A stretch of DNA of 64,000 nt from assembly GCA_934130285.1 (NCBI GenBank), contig CAKOXT010000006.1, forward strand, positions 1 through 64,000. The letters run 5' to 3'. The position numbers were made by a program, and so were the translations under genes. Below, one piece after another: positions 7,263 to 18,700 of the stretch; position 1 is the stretch's first letter; the number at the start of each line of letters is the position of its first letter. The DNA comes from an uncultured Clostridia bacterium (GTDB lineage Bacteria; Bacillota; Clostridia; TANB77; CAG-508). The notes below the pieces were generated by a model, which saw only the letters and a list, made by a program, of their open reading frames with translations, ran no database searches and was not told where the DNA came from.

Positions 7263-10200
7263 TTACTCTTCTCTACTCATAATTTCATCCATCACATAAT
7301 CCTTAGACATATTCCTAATATACCTATACTCATTATTTTTAAGCTTTGGATCAAAATTACAAACAGACTTATATTCGCAATATTCACAAGGAGTCTTCTT
7401 AGACATATAATAAGGCTTAATATCAACATTTCCTCCAAAAATTTCATTAGAAATTTCTGAAATAATATGCTTTGTATACTTCTGAAGCCTATCAAACTTC
7501 TCTCTATCCAAAACATTTGACTTAGACTTGCTAATATTTCCTTCCTTATCCAAATAAACAGGAACAGAATCAGAATAATTAGATGGACTAATACGCGAAT
7601 CCATCATCTTAACAATATCCAAATCAGCCACAACCAAGCCTTTCATTCTAAACTTCTTGTTAAGCTGCTTTTTAATCTCATCATCACTCAAATTCTTATC
7701 TGCTTTAACAATCGTATCAAGTAAATTAAAATACAACACTCCAGCAGACTCAAAATTCTTCTGCTCAGCCATTTCATCTAAATATGTAAGAAGCTGAATT
7801 TGAATACCTGAAACAACCTGATTCAAATCTACATCCTTTACAGAAGATTTATAATCAATAATTCTAACATAAGTATTATCAGCAGTTCTAGCCACGTCAA
7901 CCCTATCAATCTTTCCAGTAACAATAACCTGATTGCCATTCTCAAGCTCAATTTTCATAGGCTTAAACTCAGCCTTCTCATTAAATTCAATCTCATGACC
8001 ATAAAGCTCAAACTTGCTATTTTTTAACTGTTCAATAATATAATCAATAGACTCATAAACAACCTTCTTAAGCCTTCTAGTCAAAACCACAAATTTAGGT
8101 GAACTTGAGAAAATATAATTCTTATGCATTCCAAGCTTTTGATTAATAATCTCCTCTATAATCTTATAAAGCTCCTCTTTTGAAATCGTTTTCACATCGA
8201 AATCCTTATCCTCAATCTTAGAGAACACCTCATCAATAACTTCATGCATAAAATTACCTGTATCAAGAGCTCTAATCTTAAACTCATCCTCTTCCTTAAG
8301 TTTCAAACCATACTTCAAATGGAATGAAAACGGACATCTTCTATACTGTTCAAGTCTAGACACACTAGTTCTCAAACTACTTCCATACATTTTCTTAATA
8401 TTTTCATAAGAAATTTTTTCAGGAACATTCGTAAAATTTGCACCCTCAAAAACTCTCTTAACTCTCTGAGCCTCATTTTCCTTATACCAAGCAATCACAT
8501 CTTTCCATTCTTGCTCAATCTCATTTTCATCAATAAGCTCTTTGTACTTATCAATAACACAATCAAACGTAGCTTCCTTAGTAGTAATCTCATAGTTTTT
8601 AGAAACCACATCACTTTCCTCAGAAAGTTCAGGAAAAATCTTCTTAATTTGTGCTATCAAAATAGAATTTCTAAGAGCCTTGCCTTCCTCATCAGCAACA
8701 GAATAAGACAAAAACAAGCTCTCCTCAGGAGTTGCTAAAACTTTATAAATATTAAACTGATTCTCATACAAAAGCTCAATCGAATTCTTAGCAAGCTCAA
8801 CATCATTTTCCTTAAGTAACTCTCTATCATTGTCATTAATAAAACCTTCATCCTTCACAATACTAGGAATCACACCATCATTCAATCCAACTAAAAAAAG
8901 TGCCTTAATCTCTTTTGACTTAGAACGATCAATATCTCCAAACAAAACCTGATCAAAAGACGTTGGAATCTTACCAAATTCAGACTTTGAAATACCAATC
9001 TGTAAAATCTTATTAAACCTATCAAATGACATCTTCTCATCATCAAAAATCAAAATCATCTCATCAAGCACATCAAAAAATAGTTTAATACCATTTCTAT
9101 ATTCCTCAGCCAGCTCAACATCTCCTGCTTTTTCAAACTCATCAGCTCTGTTCAAAATTTTCTGTTGAACTCCATTTTTCTGGATAAACTCATATAAATT
9201 CAAACTAATTTCCTTCGCAGTCTTTTCTCCAGTCAAGCTCTTTTTAAAATCCATAATTGGAACAACAATCGCTCTTCTTGCATTATTTATCCTATCTTGT
9301 ACATCATTCTTTTCTTCAAATTCAAAATCTTCCTTATACCATTTAGAACCTCTAATCCCCCACTTATTAACATAGTTTTCAAGCAAGAAAATATCATCCT
9401 CTGGAATATCAAACATCCCAGACTTAATATAAGAAAACATCGCCTCATAAGAAAAATTTGTAGTAAACACGTTAAGCAAAGAAACCATGTACTTCATCAA
9501 AACATTATTATTAATATCTTTTTTCTCATCAATAAAAACAGGAATCTCATATTTCTCAAAAACAGACTTAACATCACTTGCATATGTATCAATATTCGCA
9601 CAAACAACAGCAATATCTTTAAATCTATAATTTTCCTGTTTTACAAGTTTCAAGATTTTCTGAGCAACATTCTCAATCTCAGTCAACGGATTTTGAGCAA
9701 TAAACAAAGAAACATCCTTCGTTTCCTCTTTGCAAACAAGCGGTTTCACAGAATAAATACTCTTCTCCAAAACCTCCAATTCCTTACTCTTAAACTTCTT
9801 TGAATCCCCCAAATCAACCTTATTAATAAAACAACCATTACGCTTAGCAATCTCAATCAATTTTTCCGCATAAATTTGATTAAAATAATAAATACTTTCA
9901 TCAACGTTATCCACTTTCTCTAAAGAATCTGTGCAAATCGTAACATTAATCTCTTTTGCCAAAGTACACAACTTCTCAATAATCTGATACTCATTCGGCG
10001 TGAACCCTGCAAATTCATCAATATAAATAATTGCATCATTAAAAAAATCCACCAACTCAATATTTTGAGCTAGCAAATCCAAACTATCCGCTTCATCAAT
10101 ATAATTTCCTTGAATCCTGTCCTGATACTTTTTCAAAATATTTCTCGCATCAGCAAGCTTAAGCTGTAAATACTTATTATCAACCTTCTCCATTACCTCA

Positions 10201-10604
10201 TCAATCATTTCAGCATTAACATTATGCTTCTTAAATTCAGTAATCATTCTCAAAGAAAGTTCCAAATTTTTATCTGAATTACGTAAAAAATTCATATCCT
10301 TCTTCAAAGAATCAATTGCATCATAAACAATCATAGACTTACCAATCTTAGACAAATGAGTAGTCACATTTCCAAGTACTTCATTAATAACCCTATTCGC
10401 CATTCTACTCAAAGTAAGAACTTCAGCATTAATACTGCTGTTCCCATCAATCGTCTCAAGCAAATGATTCTCCGCAGAAAAAGAAAACTGTTCAGGCACA
10501 ATAATATAAATCTTATTTTTACCCTTTATCTTCTCTTTAATTTCATTAAAAATATAAGTAGTCTTACCGCAACCGCTTCTACCATAAATAATTTTAAATT
10601 CCAT
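7263..10604 (-). CDS. addB: ATP-dependent helicase/nuclease subunit B
   Basis: AddB of the AddAB (RecBCD-like) complex, which processes double-strand breaks for recombination. The N-terminal IIYGRSGCGKTTYI is a Walker A motif, placing it in the active-helicase-fold AddB type found in Firmicutes. The C-terminal half holds the RecB-like nuclease, with RIIDYKSS near residue 895, and the iron-sulfur cysteines: one in EQYRRCPFSF near residue 757 and three in CEYCEYKSVC near residue 1072. The length, 1113 aa, fits the family. Its start overlaps the last codons of the upstream UDG gene by 11 bp and its AAGGAG ribosome site lies inside that gene, so translation is probably coupled. The addA partner is not in the window; it would normally follow, but here a terminator follows. 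Confidence 0.93.
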   Translation of the reverse strand: MEFKIIYGRSGCGKTTYIFNEIKEKIKGKNKIYIIVPEQFSFSAENHLLETIDGNSSINAEVLTLSRMANRVINEVLGNVTTHLSKIGKSMIVYDAIDSLKKDMNFLRNSDKNLELSLRMITEFKKHNVNAEMIDEVMEKVDNKYLQLKLADARNILKKYQDRIQGNYIDEADSLDLLAQNIELVDFFNDAIIYIDEFAGFTPNEYQIIEKLCTLAKEINVTICTDSLEKVDNVDESIYYFNQIYAEKLIEIAKRNGCFINKVDLGDSKKFKSKELEVLEKSIYSVKPLVCKEETKDVSLFIAQNPLTEIENVAQKILKLVKQENYRFKDIAVVCANIDTYASDVKSVFEKYEIPVFIDEKKDINNNVLMKYMVSLLNVFTTNFSYEAMFSYIKSGMFDIPEDDIFLLENYVNKWGIRGSKWYKEDFEFEEKNDVQDRINNARRAIVVPIMDFKKSLTGEKTAKEISLNLYEFIQKNGVQQKILNRADEFEKAGDVELAEEYRNGIKLFFDVLDEMILIFDDEKMSFDRFNKILQIGISKSEFGKIPTSFDQVLFGDIDRSKSKEIKALFLVGLNDGVIPSIVKDEGFINDNDRELLKENDVELAKNSIELLYENQFNIYKVLATPEESLFLSYSVADEEGKALRNSILIAQIKKIFPELSEESDVVSKNYEITTKEATFDCVIDKYKELIDENEIEQEWKDVIAWYKENEAQRVKRVFEGANFTNVPEKISYENIKKMYGSSLRTSVSRLEQYRRCPFSFHLKYGLKLKEEDEFKIRALDTGNFMHEVIDEVFSKIEDKDFDVKTISKEELYKIIEEIINQKLGMHKNYIFSSSPKFVVLTRRLKKVVYESIDYIIEQLKNSKFELYGHEIEFNEKAEFKPMKIELENGNQVIVTGKIDRVDVARTADNTYVRIIDYKSSVKDVDLNQVVSGIQIQLLTYLDEMAEQKNFESAGVLYFNLLDTIVKADKNLSDDEIKKQLNKKFRMKGLVVADLDIVKMMDSRISPSNYSDSVPVYLDKEGNISKSKSNVLDREKFDRLQKYTKHIISEISNEIFGGNVDIKPYYMSKKTPCEYCEYKSVCNFDPKLKNNEYRYIRNMSKDYVMDEIMSREE

Positions 10605-11160
10605 TATACTCCTTATCCATTACCCTAATAACTTCTTTTAAATCTTTCCAAAAACTAATCTTTTTAGACTCATCTCTAAGCAAAGCAGCTGGATGAAAAG
10701 TAGGCATATATTTAATCCCTTTTTTATCAACCCACTTACCTCTTGAAGCCGTAATTGAATATTCCTTACCCAAAATTGCTTTCAAAGCAACACTTCCAAG
10801 TAACACAATCACATCAGGTTTTACAAGCATTACTTGATTTCTCAAATAATCTAAACATGCATTCATCTCATCTTGCTCTGGATTTCTATTCATAGGTGGT
10901 CTGCATTTAACAACATTAGCAATATATACCTTTTCTCTATCTATTCCTAAACCTTGAAAAGCCATATCCATAAGTTTACCAGCCTTACCCACAAAAGGAA
11001 TTCCTTGAATATCCTCGTCCGCTCCTGGGCCTTCTCCAATAAACATCAACTTTGCATTTTTATTTCCAACACCTAATACAATATTAGTTCTATTCTTGCA
11101 TAATTTACACTTACTACAATTTTGTATACCATTTTCTAGTTCTTCAAAAGACTCATACAT
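10594..11160 (-). CDS. Family 4 uracil-DNA glycosylase
   Basis: A 188-aa iron-sulfur uracil-DNA glycosylase that removes uracil from DNA in base-excision repair. Four cysteines at residues 15, 18, 86 and 102 match the spacing of the family 4 Fe-S ligands. The motif GEGPGADEDIQGIPFVGKAG contains the catalytic-loop GExPG and the PFVGxAG segment, and MPTFHPAALLRDES carries the C-terminal HPAxLLR motif. It is the middle gene of a repair operon: pgeF ends 17 nt upstream and addB starts inside this gene. Some members were once annotated as phage SPO1 DNA polymerase-like; the cysteine spacing makes the glycosylase call firm. Confidence 0.92.
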   Translation of the reverse strand: MYESFEELENGIQNCSKCKLCKNRTNIVLGVGNKNAKLMFIGEGPGADEDIQGIPFVGKAGKLMDMAFQGLGIDREKVYIANVVKCRPPMNRNPEQDEMNACLDYLRNQVMLVKPDVIVLLGSVALKAILGKEYSITASRGKWVDKKGIKYMPTFHPAALLRDESKKISFWKDLKEVIRVMDKEYNGI

Positions 11161-11177
11161 ACTTAAACATCCCCTAC

Positions 11178-11987
11178 TTATTCATCTTCTGGTAAAGCAA
11201 TAATAGCCGTAGATAAAGAATACTCTTTTCCCTCACCTCTATATGAGTGAATAACATCACTATTACACAAACTACAAATTCCAGAATCATAAATATTTCT
11301 TGCTTCAATTCCCTTAGCTTTTAACAAACAATTATTAATTCCAACAGTATCAATAAAATATTTTCCCTCATTATAACCATTCAAGATAAATTCATTTATA
11401 TTTTCTAAAAAAGAAAATCTATCATAAAACATATCCCTAACATCAGTACTAACTTCAAAACAACATTTACGAATACTTGGACAAATACAAACAATAATAT
11501 CCTCAGGATTTGATCCATAATCTTTAATCAATTTATCAACAGTTTTCTCTATAATTCTCTGATATGAACCCTTCCAACCTGAATGAACATTAGCAATAAC
11601 TTTCTTTTTCTTGTCATACAACAAATACAAAATACAGTCAGCATTTGTAGTTGCTAATACAATATCTTTTTTATCAGTAATCAAACCATCAACATCACTA
11701 AGTAAAAAAGACTCATAAACCTTATCAATCTCTTTAACAACATCAGTATGACTTTGTAAAGGTCTAACCAAATTTTTAGAATCTAAACCAATGCTCTCAC
11801 AAAGCACTTTATATGATTCATTCTCACCAGTTTTATCCAAAGTTTTTCCAAAATATTTAAGCTTAAGCTTATCGCTTTTCATAGCATATGCATGCTTTAC
11901 CCCTAAATTTAATAAAACTCTAAACTGTAAATAATTCATTCCATCTTTAGTTGTTTGAACAACAATATCATTTGTTAAATCTCTCAT
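11178..11987 (-). CDS. pgeF: Multicopper-oxidase-fold purine nucleoside enzyme (YfiH/PgeF/YlmD family)
   Basis: A DUF152/laccase-domain protein of the YlmD/YfiH/PgeF family; members have been reported to act on purine nucleosides and on misincorporated L-Ser in muropeptides, so the substrate here is uncertain. Family motifs are visible: QSHTDVV, NADCILYLLYD, VHSGWKG and CICPSIRKCCFEV, which supply the His and Cys metal ligands. I place the start at the ATG at 11987 rather than the GTG nine bases upstream, because AAAGGTGAG is correctly spaced only from the ATG. It is the first gene of the operon with the UDG and addB genes. A weak promoter (TTGTAA, 17 nt, TAAGAT) lies about 40 bp upstream. 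Confidence 0.88.
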   Translation of the reverse strand: MRDLTNDIVVQTTKDGMNYLQFRVLLNLGVKHAYAMKSDKLKLKYFGKTLDKTGENESYKVLCESIGLDSKNLVRPLQSHTDVVKEIDKVYESFLLSDVDGLITDKKDIVLATTNADCILYLLYDKKKKVIANVHSGWKGSYQRIIEKTVDKLIKDYGSNPEDIIVCICPSIRKCCFEVSTDVRDMFYDRFSFLENINEFILNGYNEGKYFIDTVGINNCLLKAKGIEARNIYDSGICSLCNSDVIHSYRGEGKEYSLSTAIIALPEDE

Positions 11988-12043
11988 TAAACTCACCTTT
12001 CATTCTAGCATTTATCTTATCATTATTTACAAAAGATTACAAG

Positions 12044-12074
12044 AAAAAAGCAGGGACATCTCCCCGCTTTTTTC
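12044..12074 (-). terminator. Terminator between the 134-aa gene and pgeF
   Basis: AAAAAGCGGGGAG pairs with CTCCCTGC plus a T-run on the minus strand, immediately after the stop at 12078. It separates the small membrane-protein gene from the repair operon. Confidence 0.75.
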
Positions 12075-12077
12075 CAG

Positions 12078-12482
12078 TTAATTATTTGCTAAACCATGCA
12101 CCCACTTCTCATACCGAAGGTTATTCTCGATATTTTGAAGTTTCTGATGTTGCTCCTGAATATAATCCCAATCCTCTTCTGCAAAATCATACTCCATTTT
12201 TTCAATAACGTCATACTGATCAAACATTACTGCTAATGCATACTCCATTTGCATGAAAAACTCTTTAATTTCCTCTGAATTATATTCCGCAACAAAATAC
12301 CTTCGACCAAGTTCAAAAGTTCCATTTTGCGATTCTAAGTTCTTATAATCATTATAAATTCCTATAAGCTCTTCTGACCGTGCACAAAAATCAATTCCTA
12401 ACTCAAGCCTCCATTTCGTGTAACGATTAAAAACAATCCACCATACAAGCAATAATAATAAAAAGATGAACCCAACTTTCAT
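12078..12482 (-). CDS. Small membrane-anchored protein of unknown function
   Basis: I do not recognise this 134-aa protein. Residues 3-18 form one very hydrophobic segment rich in Leu and Trp, with no cleavage site, suggesting an N-terminal anchor. The rest is predicted helical and acidic, with many Glu, Asp, Tyr and Gln residues, and would lie on one side of the membrane. A strong GGAGG site nine bases before the ATG supports real translation. It is followed by a terminator and preceded by the dispersed repeat copy 3, so it seems to be a single-gene unit between the giant surface proteins and the repair operon. Confidence 0.75.
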   Translation of the reverse strand: MKVGFIFLLLLLVWWIVFNRYTKWRLELGIDFCARSEELIGIYNDYKNLESQNGTFELGRRYFVAEYNSEEIKEFFMQMEYALAVMFDQYDVIEKMEYDFAEEDWDYIQEQHQKLQNIENNLRYEKWVHGLANN

Positions 12483-12572
12483 ATGCCTGCACCTCCAAAG
12501 TTTTTTAAGATTATACTACGATATCCCATAAACTGCAAGTTTTAGCAAATTTCTCTACACCGATATTTTATA

Positions 12573-12719
12573 GAACAATAGTGGGCTGATTAAATTTTTC
12601 TATATTTTAAATTATAGAGTTCAGCCTACATTTAATTGTTCGTGTGCGAAATTTGCTATGATAATTTCTGTGCAAAGTATTTATATTATAGAAAGTTCAG
12701 AGAACTTTCATATAATATA
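12573..12719. repeat. Dispersed three-hairpin intergenic repeat, copy 3
   Basis: P1 pairs GAACAAT (12573-12579) with ATTGTTC (12635-12641) and GGCTGA with TCAGCC inside it. The linker GTTCGTGTGCGAAA is the same as in copy 1. P2 is GAAATT / AATTTC (12648-12668) and P3 runs from 12681 to 12719 with core AAAGTTC / GAACTTT. The inner P1 sequence differs entirely from copy 1 yet still pairs, which supports a conserved structure. Confidence 0.6.
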
Positions 12720-12724
12720 AAAAA

Positions 12725-12752
12725 ATATGCGAGGATTTTATTCCCCGCATAT
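12725..12752 (-). terminator. Terminator of the first giant surface module
   Basis: ATATGCG pairs with CGCATAT around an inner GG/CC, followed by a run of T on the minus strand, 13 bp past the stop of the 2812-aa gene. Confidence 0.75.
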
Positions 12753-12764
12753 CTATTGAATTAT

Positions 12765-15700
12765 TTACTTTCTATCACCACTTAATAAATCTGTGTCATC
12801 ATACTTAGTTTTTCTAAATACTACTACAACTGTTGCTATCATTATTCCTACTGCTGCAATTATTAAGCTTAATAATATAATTCTTATTGCCATATTAGCT
12901 TTTTGTCTTTCCAAACTCAAACCTGTTGGTTCTGAGAATGTTACTGTATCTTTAGCAGCATATGCATCTCTTTCTGTTGTTACACTTGTTTTACCCAACT
13001 CATTCTCACTCTTACTATCATCAATAGCTACTGATTTAGGTAAGAAGTAATAAGTTTTCTCCTCTCCATTTTCGTCTTCCACTACTTCTTTAGCTTCTGA
13101 TGGAAGGTTATTCTTAACATCATCAGTTAATTGATCTTCATAAATTCTGTCATATCCAGCTTTATATGCAACTTCTTGTTTAGCTATCATATTAGCATTA
13201 CCTGGTATTGCAGTTGTATCTCTTCTACCTACTGGGTTACTGTACATTACAATTTCCATTAAGTTATCATAGTTCATATTCTTAATTGCTTCTTCACTAG
13301 CTTGTGCTGTTGTAACTATTGAGATACTTGTCTTATCATTAGGAGCTAATTCCTTAGTAAATTCTGTATTAAATTTACTTACAGTACTTGATACTACACT
13401 ACTATTCTCTAATGTTGTATACATAACTACTGTTTTATCAGTACCTTCTGTACTTACTAAACTAGGTATAATTTCACCATTTTCACCAACTTTAGTTACT
13501 GGAACCATCAATGAATTACCTGTTTTTTCACTCTTTATCACATTGCCATCCTTATCTTTTTGCTCTGTCAACTCTGTATATTCATAATCTATTTTTTCAG
13601 GTTCAGCTGTCATATTTTCATTTTCTGTTAATACAATATTATTCTTTCCTGTACCAACATATTTTCTGCCTTTATTATCTACCAAGTTATCATCTTTTAC
13701 ATTATTAGTATCTGTTTTATCTGTATTTTCAACATATGACATTGAAGATAATTTCTCTTCTCTATCTTTAGCTGATGATTCAACCCAAGTTTGGTTAGCA
13801 ATATTTTCTGTATCACCTTTGCTTATACTTATGTCATTGTCAATATAATCAACTATCTGGTCAACAGTTGTTTTTACAATAACATCTGTACTTTGGCCAT
13901 TATATGCAAATTTATATTTTTCCGTTAAGTCTTTATTTTCTGTAGCTTCTGTACTATTTGTATAGTAATGTAAACCTACATACTTACCATATACAATTTC
14001 TTTACCAGTATTAAACGGTGATAAACTCATCATATCTGGATTATCTTCTTCTTTAGCAGAACCATAAGCTTGATAATTTACTGCTGTTTTATATAATTCT
14101 CTAGCATCCTTAATATTTGCAATATATTGTGTTGTATAATCCTCTTCTGATTTATTTGTTACTGTAATCTTATAAGTTAATTTAACTTGTAAACCTCTTA
14201 GATAACTTGCTTCAACAGCTACATATTTAAAACCTTGTGTTCCTGCAGCTAATGTTTCCTTATTTATTTCAGTAATTTTGTCTACACGAACAGTTTTGTT
14301 TTCATCTGTAGTACCACCAGCTTTTATAATGTTTCCTTCATCATCACAAGATACTGAAAGAACTACTTCTTTACCGTCATTCTTTAATAATTCTATCTTA
14401 GAAATTTCTTTTTGTGTATAAATTCTTGTTTCTGCTCTTCTTACTAGACCAAAGTCCATATTGCCAATTACATATTCATGTTTTACTTCATTTCCAGAAG
14501 CATTTGCACCTTCTGTATTATCAGAATTTTCTTCATATTTAATTTCACTTTGTTTTTCAATATCCACAACAAACTTAGCTGTATTTGCAACCATTGATGT
14601 ATTTTCCATCAATTTAGCATTATTCTCTGCCAACTTAGCTTTATATTCATTTGTTAAGTTAGTATCAGCATCATCTGTATATGCAGCTAACACTTCAGCA
14701 TTTTTATTTGTAATTGTTCTTGAATAAGCATCAACCATCAATCTTCTTGGCTCATAATCTCTTGCATCTGAAACTCTTGCATTATTCATTTCATTAGCTT
14801 GTTCATTATTTGATAAATCATGCCATTGGTTATTCAATGTTGATACTTTTCCAGCTTCAACATCTAAACCATCTGTTGTACCATTATAAATTTTCTTTAC
14901 ACCATCTGGTTGAGTTTGAGTTTGAGCTTTAGCATTTGTCATACCTGTTTGATATGCTGTATTCCTATAATCTTGTCCATTATATTTTAAATTTTTTTCA
15001 TTATTTCCATATTCAAATCTTACAACATAATTACCTGCTACAAAATTCTTAAATTCATATTTACCACCTTCAGATCTAGTTGTTGAATTAAAGTTATCAA
15101 AAGTACCATCTGGCCATATATATTCAAATTCATACTCAAACTTATCAGCAGTTAAATTTCCGAACTGCGCCTTCTCCTCAGCAGTTATTGTCGCTTTATT
15201 CTTTTCTATATAATCCTTAATTCTTTGGAAATCGTTATTTGTAACATTAATTTTTTCAACCATAGTCACATCGACACCTGAAATTAATGTTTCACCATCT
15301 TTATAAATTCCATCGCCTTCACCATAATTGTCTCTTGAATCTTCCCAAACAACACCATTTAATGATCTTTCTTCATCAGAAGTTTTCAATCCAACATGTA
15401 CTACTGGTGCTGCTTCTGTATCATCTTCAAAGTATTTAGAATTTATCTTTGACTTATCATCTGCATTTGTTAAACTCATATTAACGTTATCTGGTGCAGA
15501 ATCTCTATCAACTCTACCAGAAATTTGTCCAGCTTTATAACTTGTTGTCTTATGTCTATTTACACCTTCTTGTGTATATGCTGATGTATATCTTGAAACT
15601 TCAAAAATATTTTTCTTATCATCTAATAATGCTTTTCTTTCAACATCTTTTCCAGCTTCAGGATTATTAGGATCTGTTGCTTTAGCATTTTGAATATAAC

Positions 15701-18700
15701 CAAATCCTTTTTGGTCAACCTCGTAAGTAATGTAAATTTCATATACTTCACCAGGTTCTAACATTAAGTCACCATTCACAGATTTTTTATCTGAAGATAA
15801 TGCACTTAATCCTGTACATCTAGCTGCACTATAACCATCTTTTCCAGATTCAATCTTCTCGAACTTCAAGTCATTTTTATCATTTTGACCAAGAACAGCT
15901 AATTTAGTATTATCACTTTCAAGTTTATCAATATATTCATTACTCAAGTCATCTGTTTTATTCCATTTATACAATTTGCTTACATCTTTATTAGCTACTA
16001 ATTTTCTTGCATATGGTTTTTCAGCTAAAACTTGTTCTGCTCTAGCCTGTTCAGACTGATTTGAAGTAGAAATATATCCTTTAATAGTATCTGTAACCAT
16101 TGTTAATGAATCATCATAATAATCTTTAAATTCATTTATAGAAACATCTGTATATTCAGAACCATTATAAATTTGAACTTTATAAGTTACAAATAAACGT
16201 AATTCTGTTTCATCCTTAATTGCTTTTAAAACTGTTTTTGTTATTGGGTCAGTAATTGTATTATATACACTTGATCTATATTTATAGTCTGCATTATATA
16301 AACCAATATTATATGTTTTTTCTCTATAACCAGCCAATACAGTTTTATTTATACTGTCCTCTGTTAATGCACCTAATGAATTATATGTATAATCAGTTTC
16401 TTGTTCATCAACAACAACCTTTGCTTTATATAAATCTTTTAATACACTAATATCAGTATGATATCTTTCAAGTAAACCTAAGTTTATTTGATTGAAATAT
16501 TCATCAACTGGTTTATAAGCATTATTTTGGAATGTTAAATTATCATAATATTCTTTCTCAACATGATATTTTGTTTCATATGGGAATACCAATCCACCTT
16601 CTGAAGTTCTTGCTGCCAATTTGTATTGGTCATATATAAAACCTTTATCATCATGAGTTACTAATGTTGAAGCCTTTTTAGTATCAGCTTCACTTGTTCC
16701 CACATCTGTTGATGTGTATTGTAAATCAGCAGTTTTATTTGCTTCTTCACCTTTCTCAACATAATTATATTGAGATTGTCCAGCGCCACCAGTTGCCTTA
16801 CCATTTGTTGTTCCATCTTCATTTATTGGTGAATTTCCTGGATTTCCATTTGTACTATCTGAACCATAAAATTCAGTAAAGTAACTATCAAAATCTTTTC
16901 TTTCATCAGCATTTTCAACTATGTATGAATCTAATGAGTAATCAGTTTTTGCTGATGTACCTTTAATCTTAGAATAATCTGAATCCTCACCTTTTGTTTC
17001 TTCAGCAGTTTTCTTAAATTCTGCTAGCTTATCACTAACTGAATCTTTTCCTGAAGATTTTAAGTATTCAGTAGCCTCATAAGTTTGTCCATCATAAACG
17101 AACTCAACATCATAAGACATTACATATTTTGAAGTATCTAAACCTTCTTCAGCAGGAACTTGAATTTCTGGAATAGAATATTTTCCATCTTTAATATAAA
17201 TTCTATTATCAATGAAATCTATTTTCTTTCCTTCTTCATCCCAAGCTATTGCTTTAGTTCTTTCAACTTCTGTTAATTTATCACCATCTTTTTGGTATTT
17301 AACTTTCCATACAACTATCTCAACACTGTTATCGTCTGCATATTTTTCAGCACTGTCTTTTACTCCTAATGTTCCAATGCTTTGATCTTTTTGTTCATCA
17401 TTATCTATCCAAACCATACCAGATAAGTGAGTTCTTAAGTTGATGTCTGTACTTAAAAATTCCAACTCAACAGGAGTTCCTGAAACAGTAGAATTTAATC
17501 CGTTTTCTGCATCTACATCAATTACTTCATGACTTCCCACTGCATTAATTTGATCCTGTGCAGTTTTAATAGTAGCACTAGTTGCTCTTAAGAAGTAACA
17601 ATAATTATACTCTGTTTTTACGCTGCCTCCAATATTTGTTCCGTTTCCACTTCCACTTCCACTTCCATTTCCGTTCCCGTTTCCATTTCCATTTCCGTTT
17701 CCATTTCCGTTTCCGTTTCCATTTCCATTTCCATTTCCATTTCCGTTTCCACTTCCGTTTCCATTTCCATTTCCATTTCCGTTTCCATTTCCATTTCCGT
17801 TTCCATTTCCGTTTCCATTTCCATTTCCATTTCCGTTTCCGTTTCCGTTTCCATTTCCATTTCCGTTTCCGTTTCCATTTCCATTTCCATTTCCATTTCC
17901 ATTTCCATTTCCGTTTCCGTTTCCATTTCCATTTCCGTTTCCATTTCCATTTCCGTTTCCGTTTCCATTTCCATTTCCGTTTCCATTATCACTTCCGTTT
18001 CCATTATCACTTCCATTTCCGTTATCACTTCCATTTCCGTTATTGCTTTCGTTTCCATTATTGCTTCCGTCTCCGTTTCCATTTCCATTATCATCATTTC
18101 TGCCGTCAGTAACGCCCTCTCCGTTTGCTATTTTTGGTGACCATGACACAGTTACTGTTATTTCACAATTATCATCTTTAAATTTAAATTTCATAGGTTC
18201 ATAGTCTGAATCTTTATAAGTATATGTATCTAAATCACTAGTTTCACTAAAATTAATCTGTCCATCATTTGTATTAGACTGTACCGGATATGAATCAGAA
18301 GTTCCCCATAAGATTGACTCTATAAAATCTCCCATTCCATTATAAAATTTAACTGAACCTCTCTGTGTTGAATTAGTTGATCTCGTTTCTGAAGTATCAA
18401 AACATAATTCTGGAATTTCTACTTCAAACAATTTTATCTCAACTGATGGACCATTACCATCACCTGTTGCACATCCAATTTTGCATTTCCCAGGTTTCTT
18501 TATTGTAAATACACCATTTTTCTCATCTTTAACTTCTAAGCAATCTCCATCTTCTGTCCACCATGAATATATTGCATCTTGTTTCGTTTCACTATGTATC
18601 ATATCAGCATCAAAATCTATTGTTTGATCTGTACGATCTATAAATCCTCTAACGAAAATCTTGTTGCCATTAATTTCAACTTTAGAAGATGATGATTTAA

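Noticed and set aside
17582..18112. Long open frames on both strands over the Asn-Gly microsatellite (His/Phe/Arg-rich on plus, Met/Glu/Thr-rich on minus)
   Set aside because: They are simple translations of a 6-bp repeat in other frames, with no ribosome site, inside a clear large gene.
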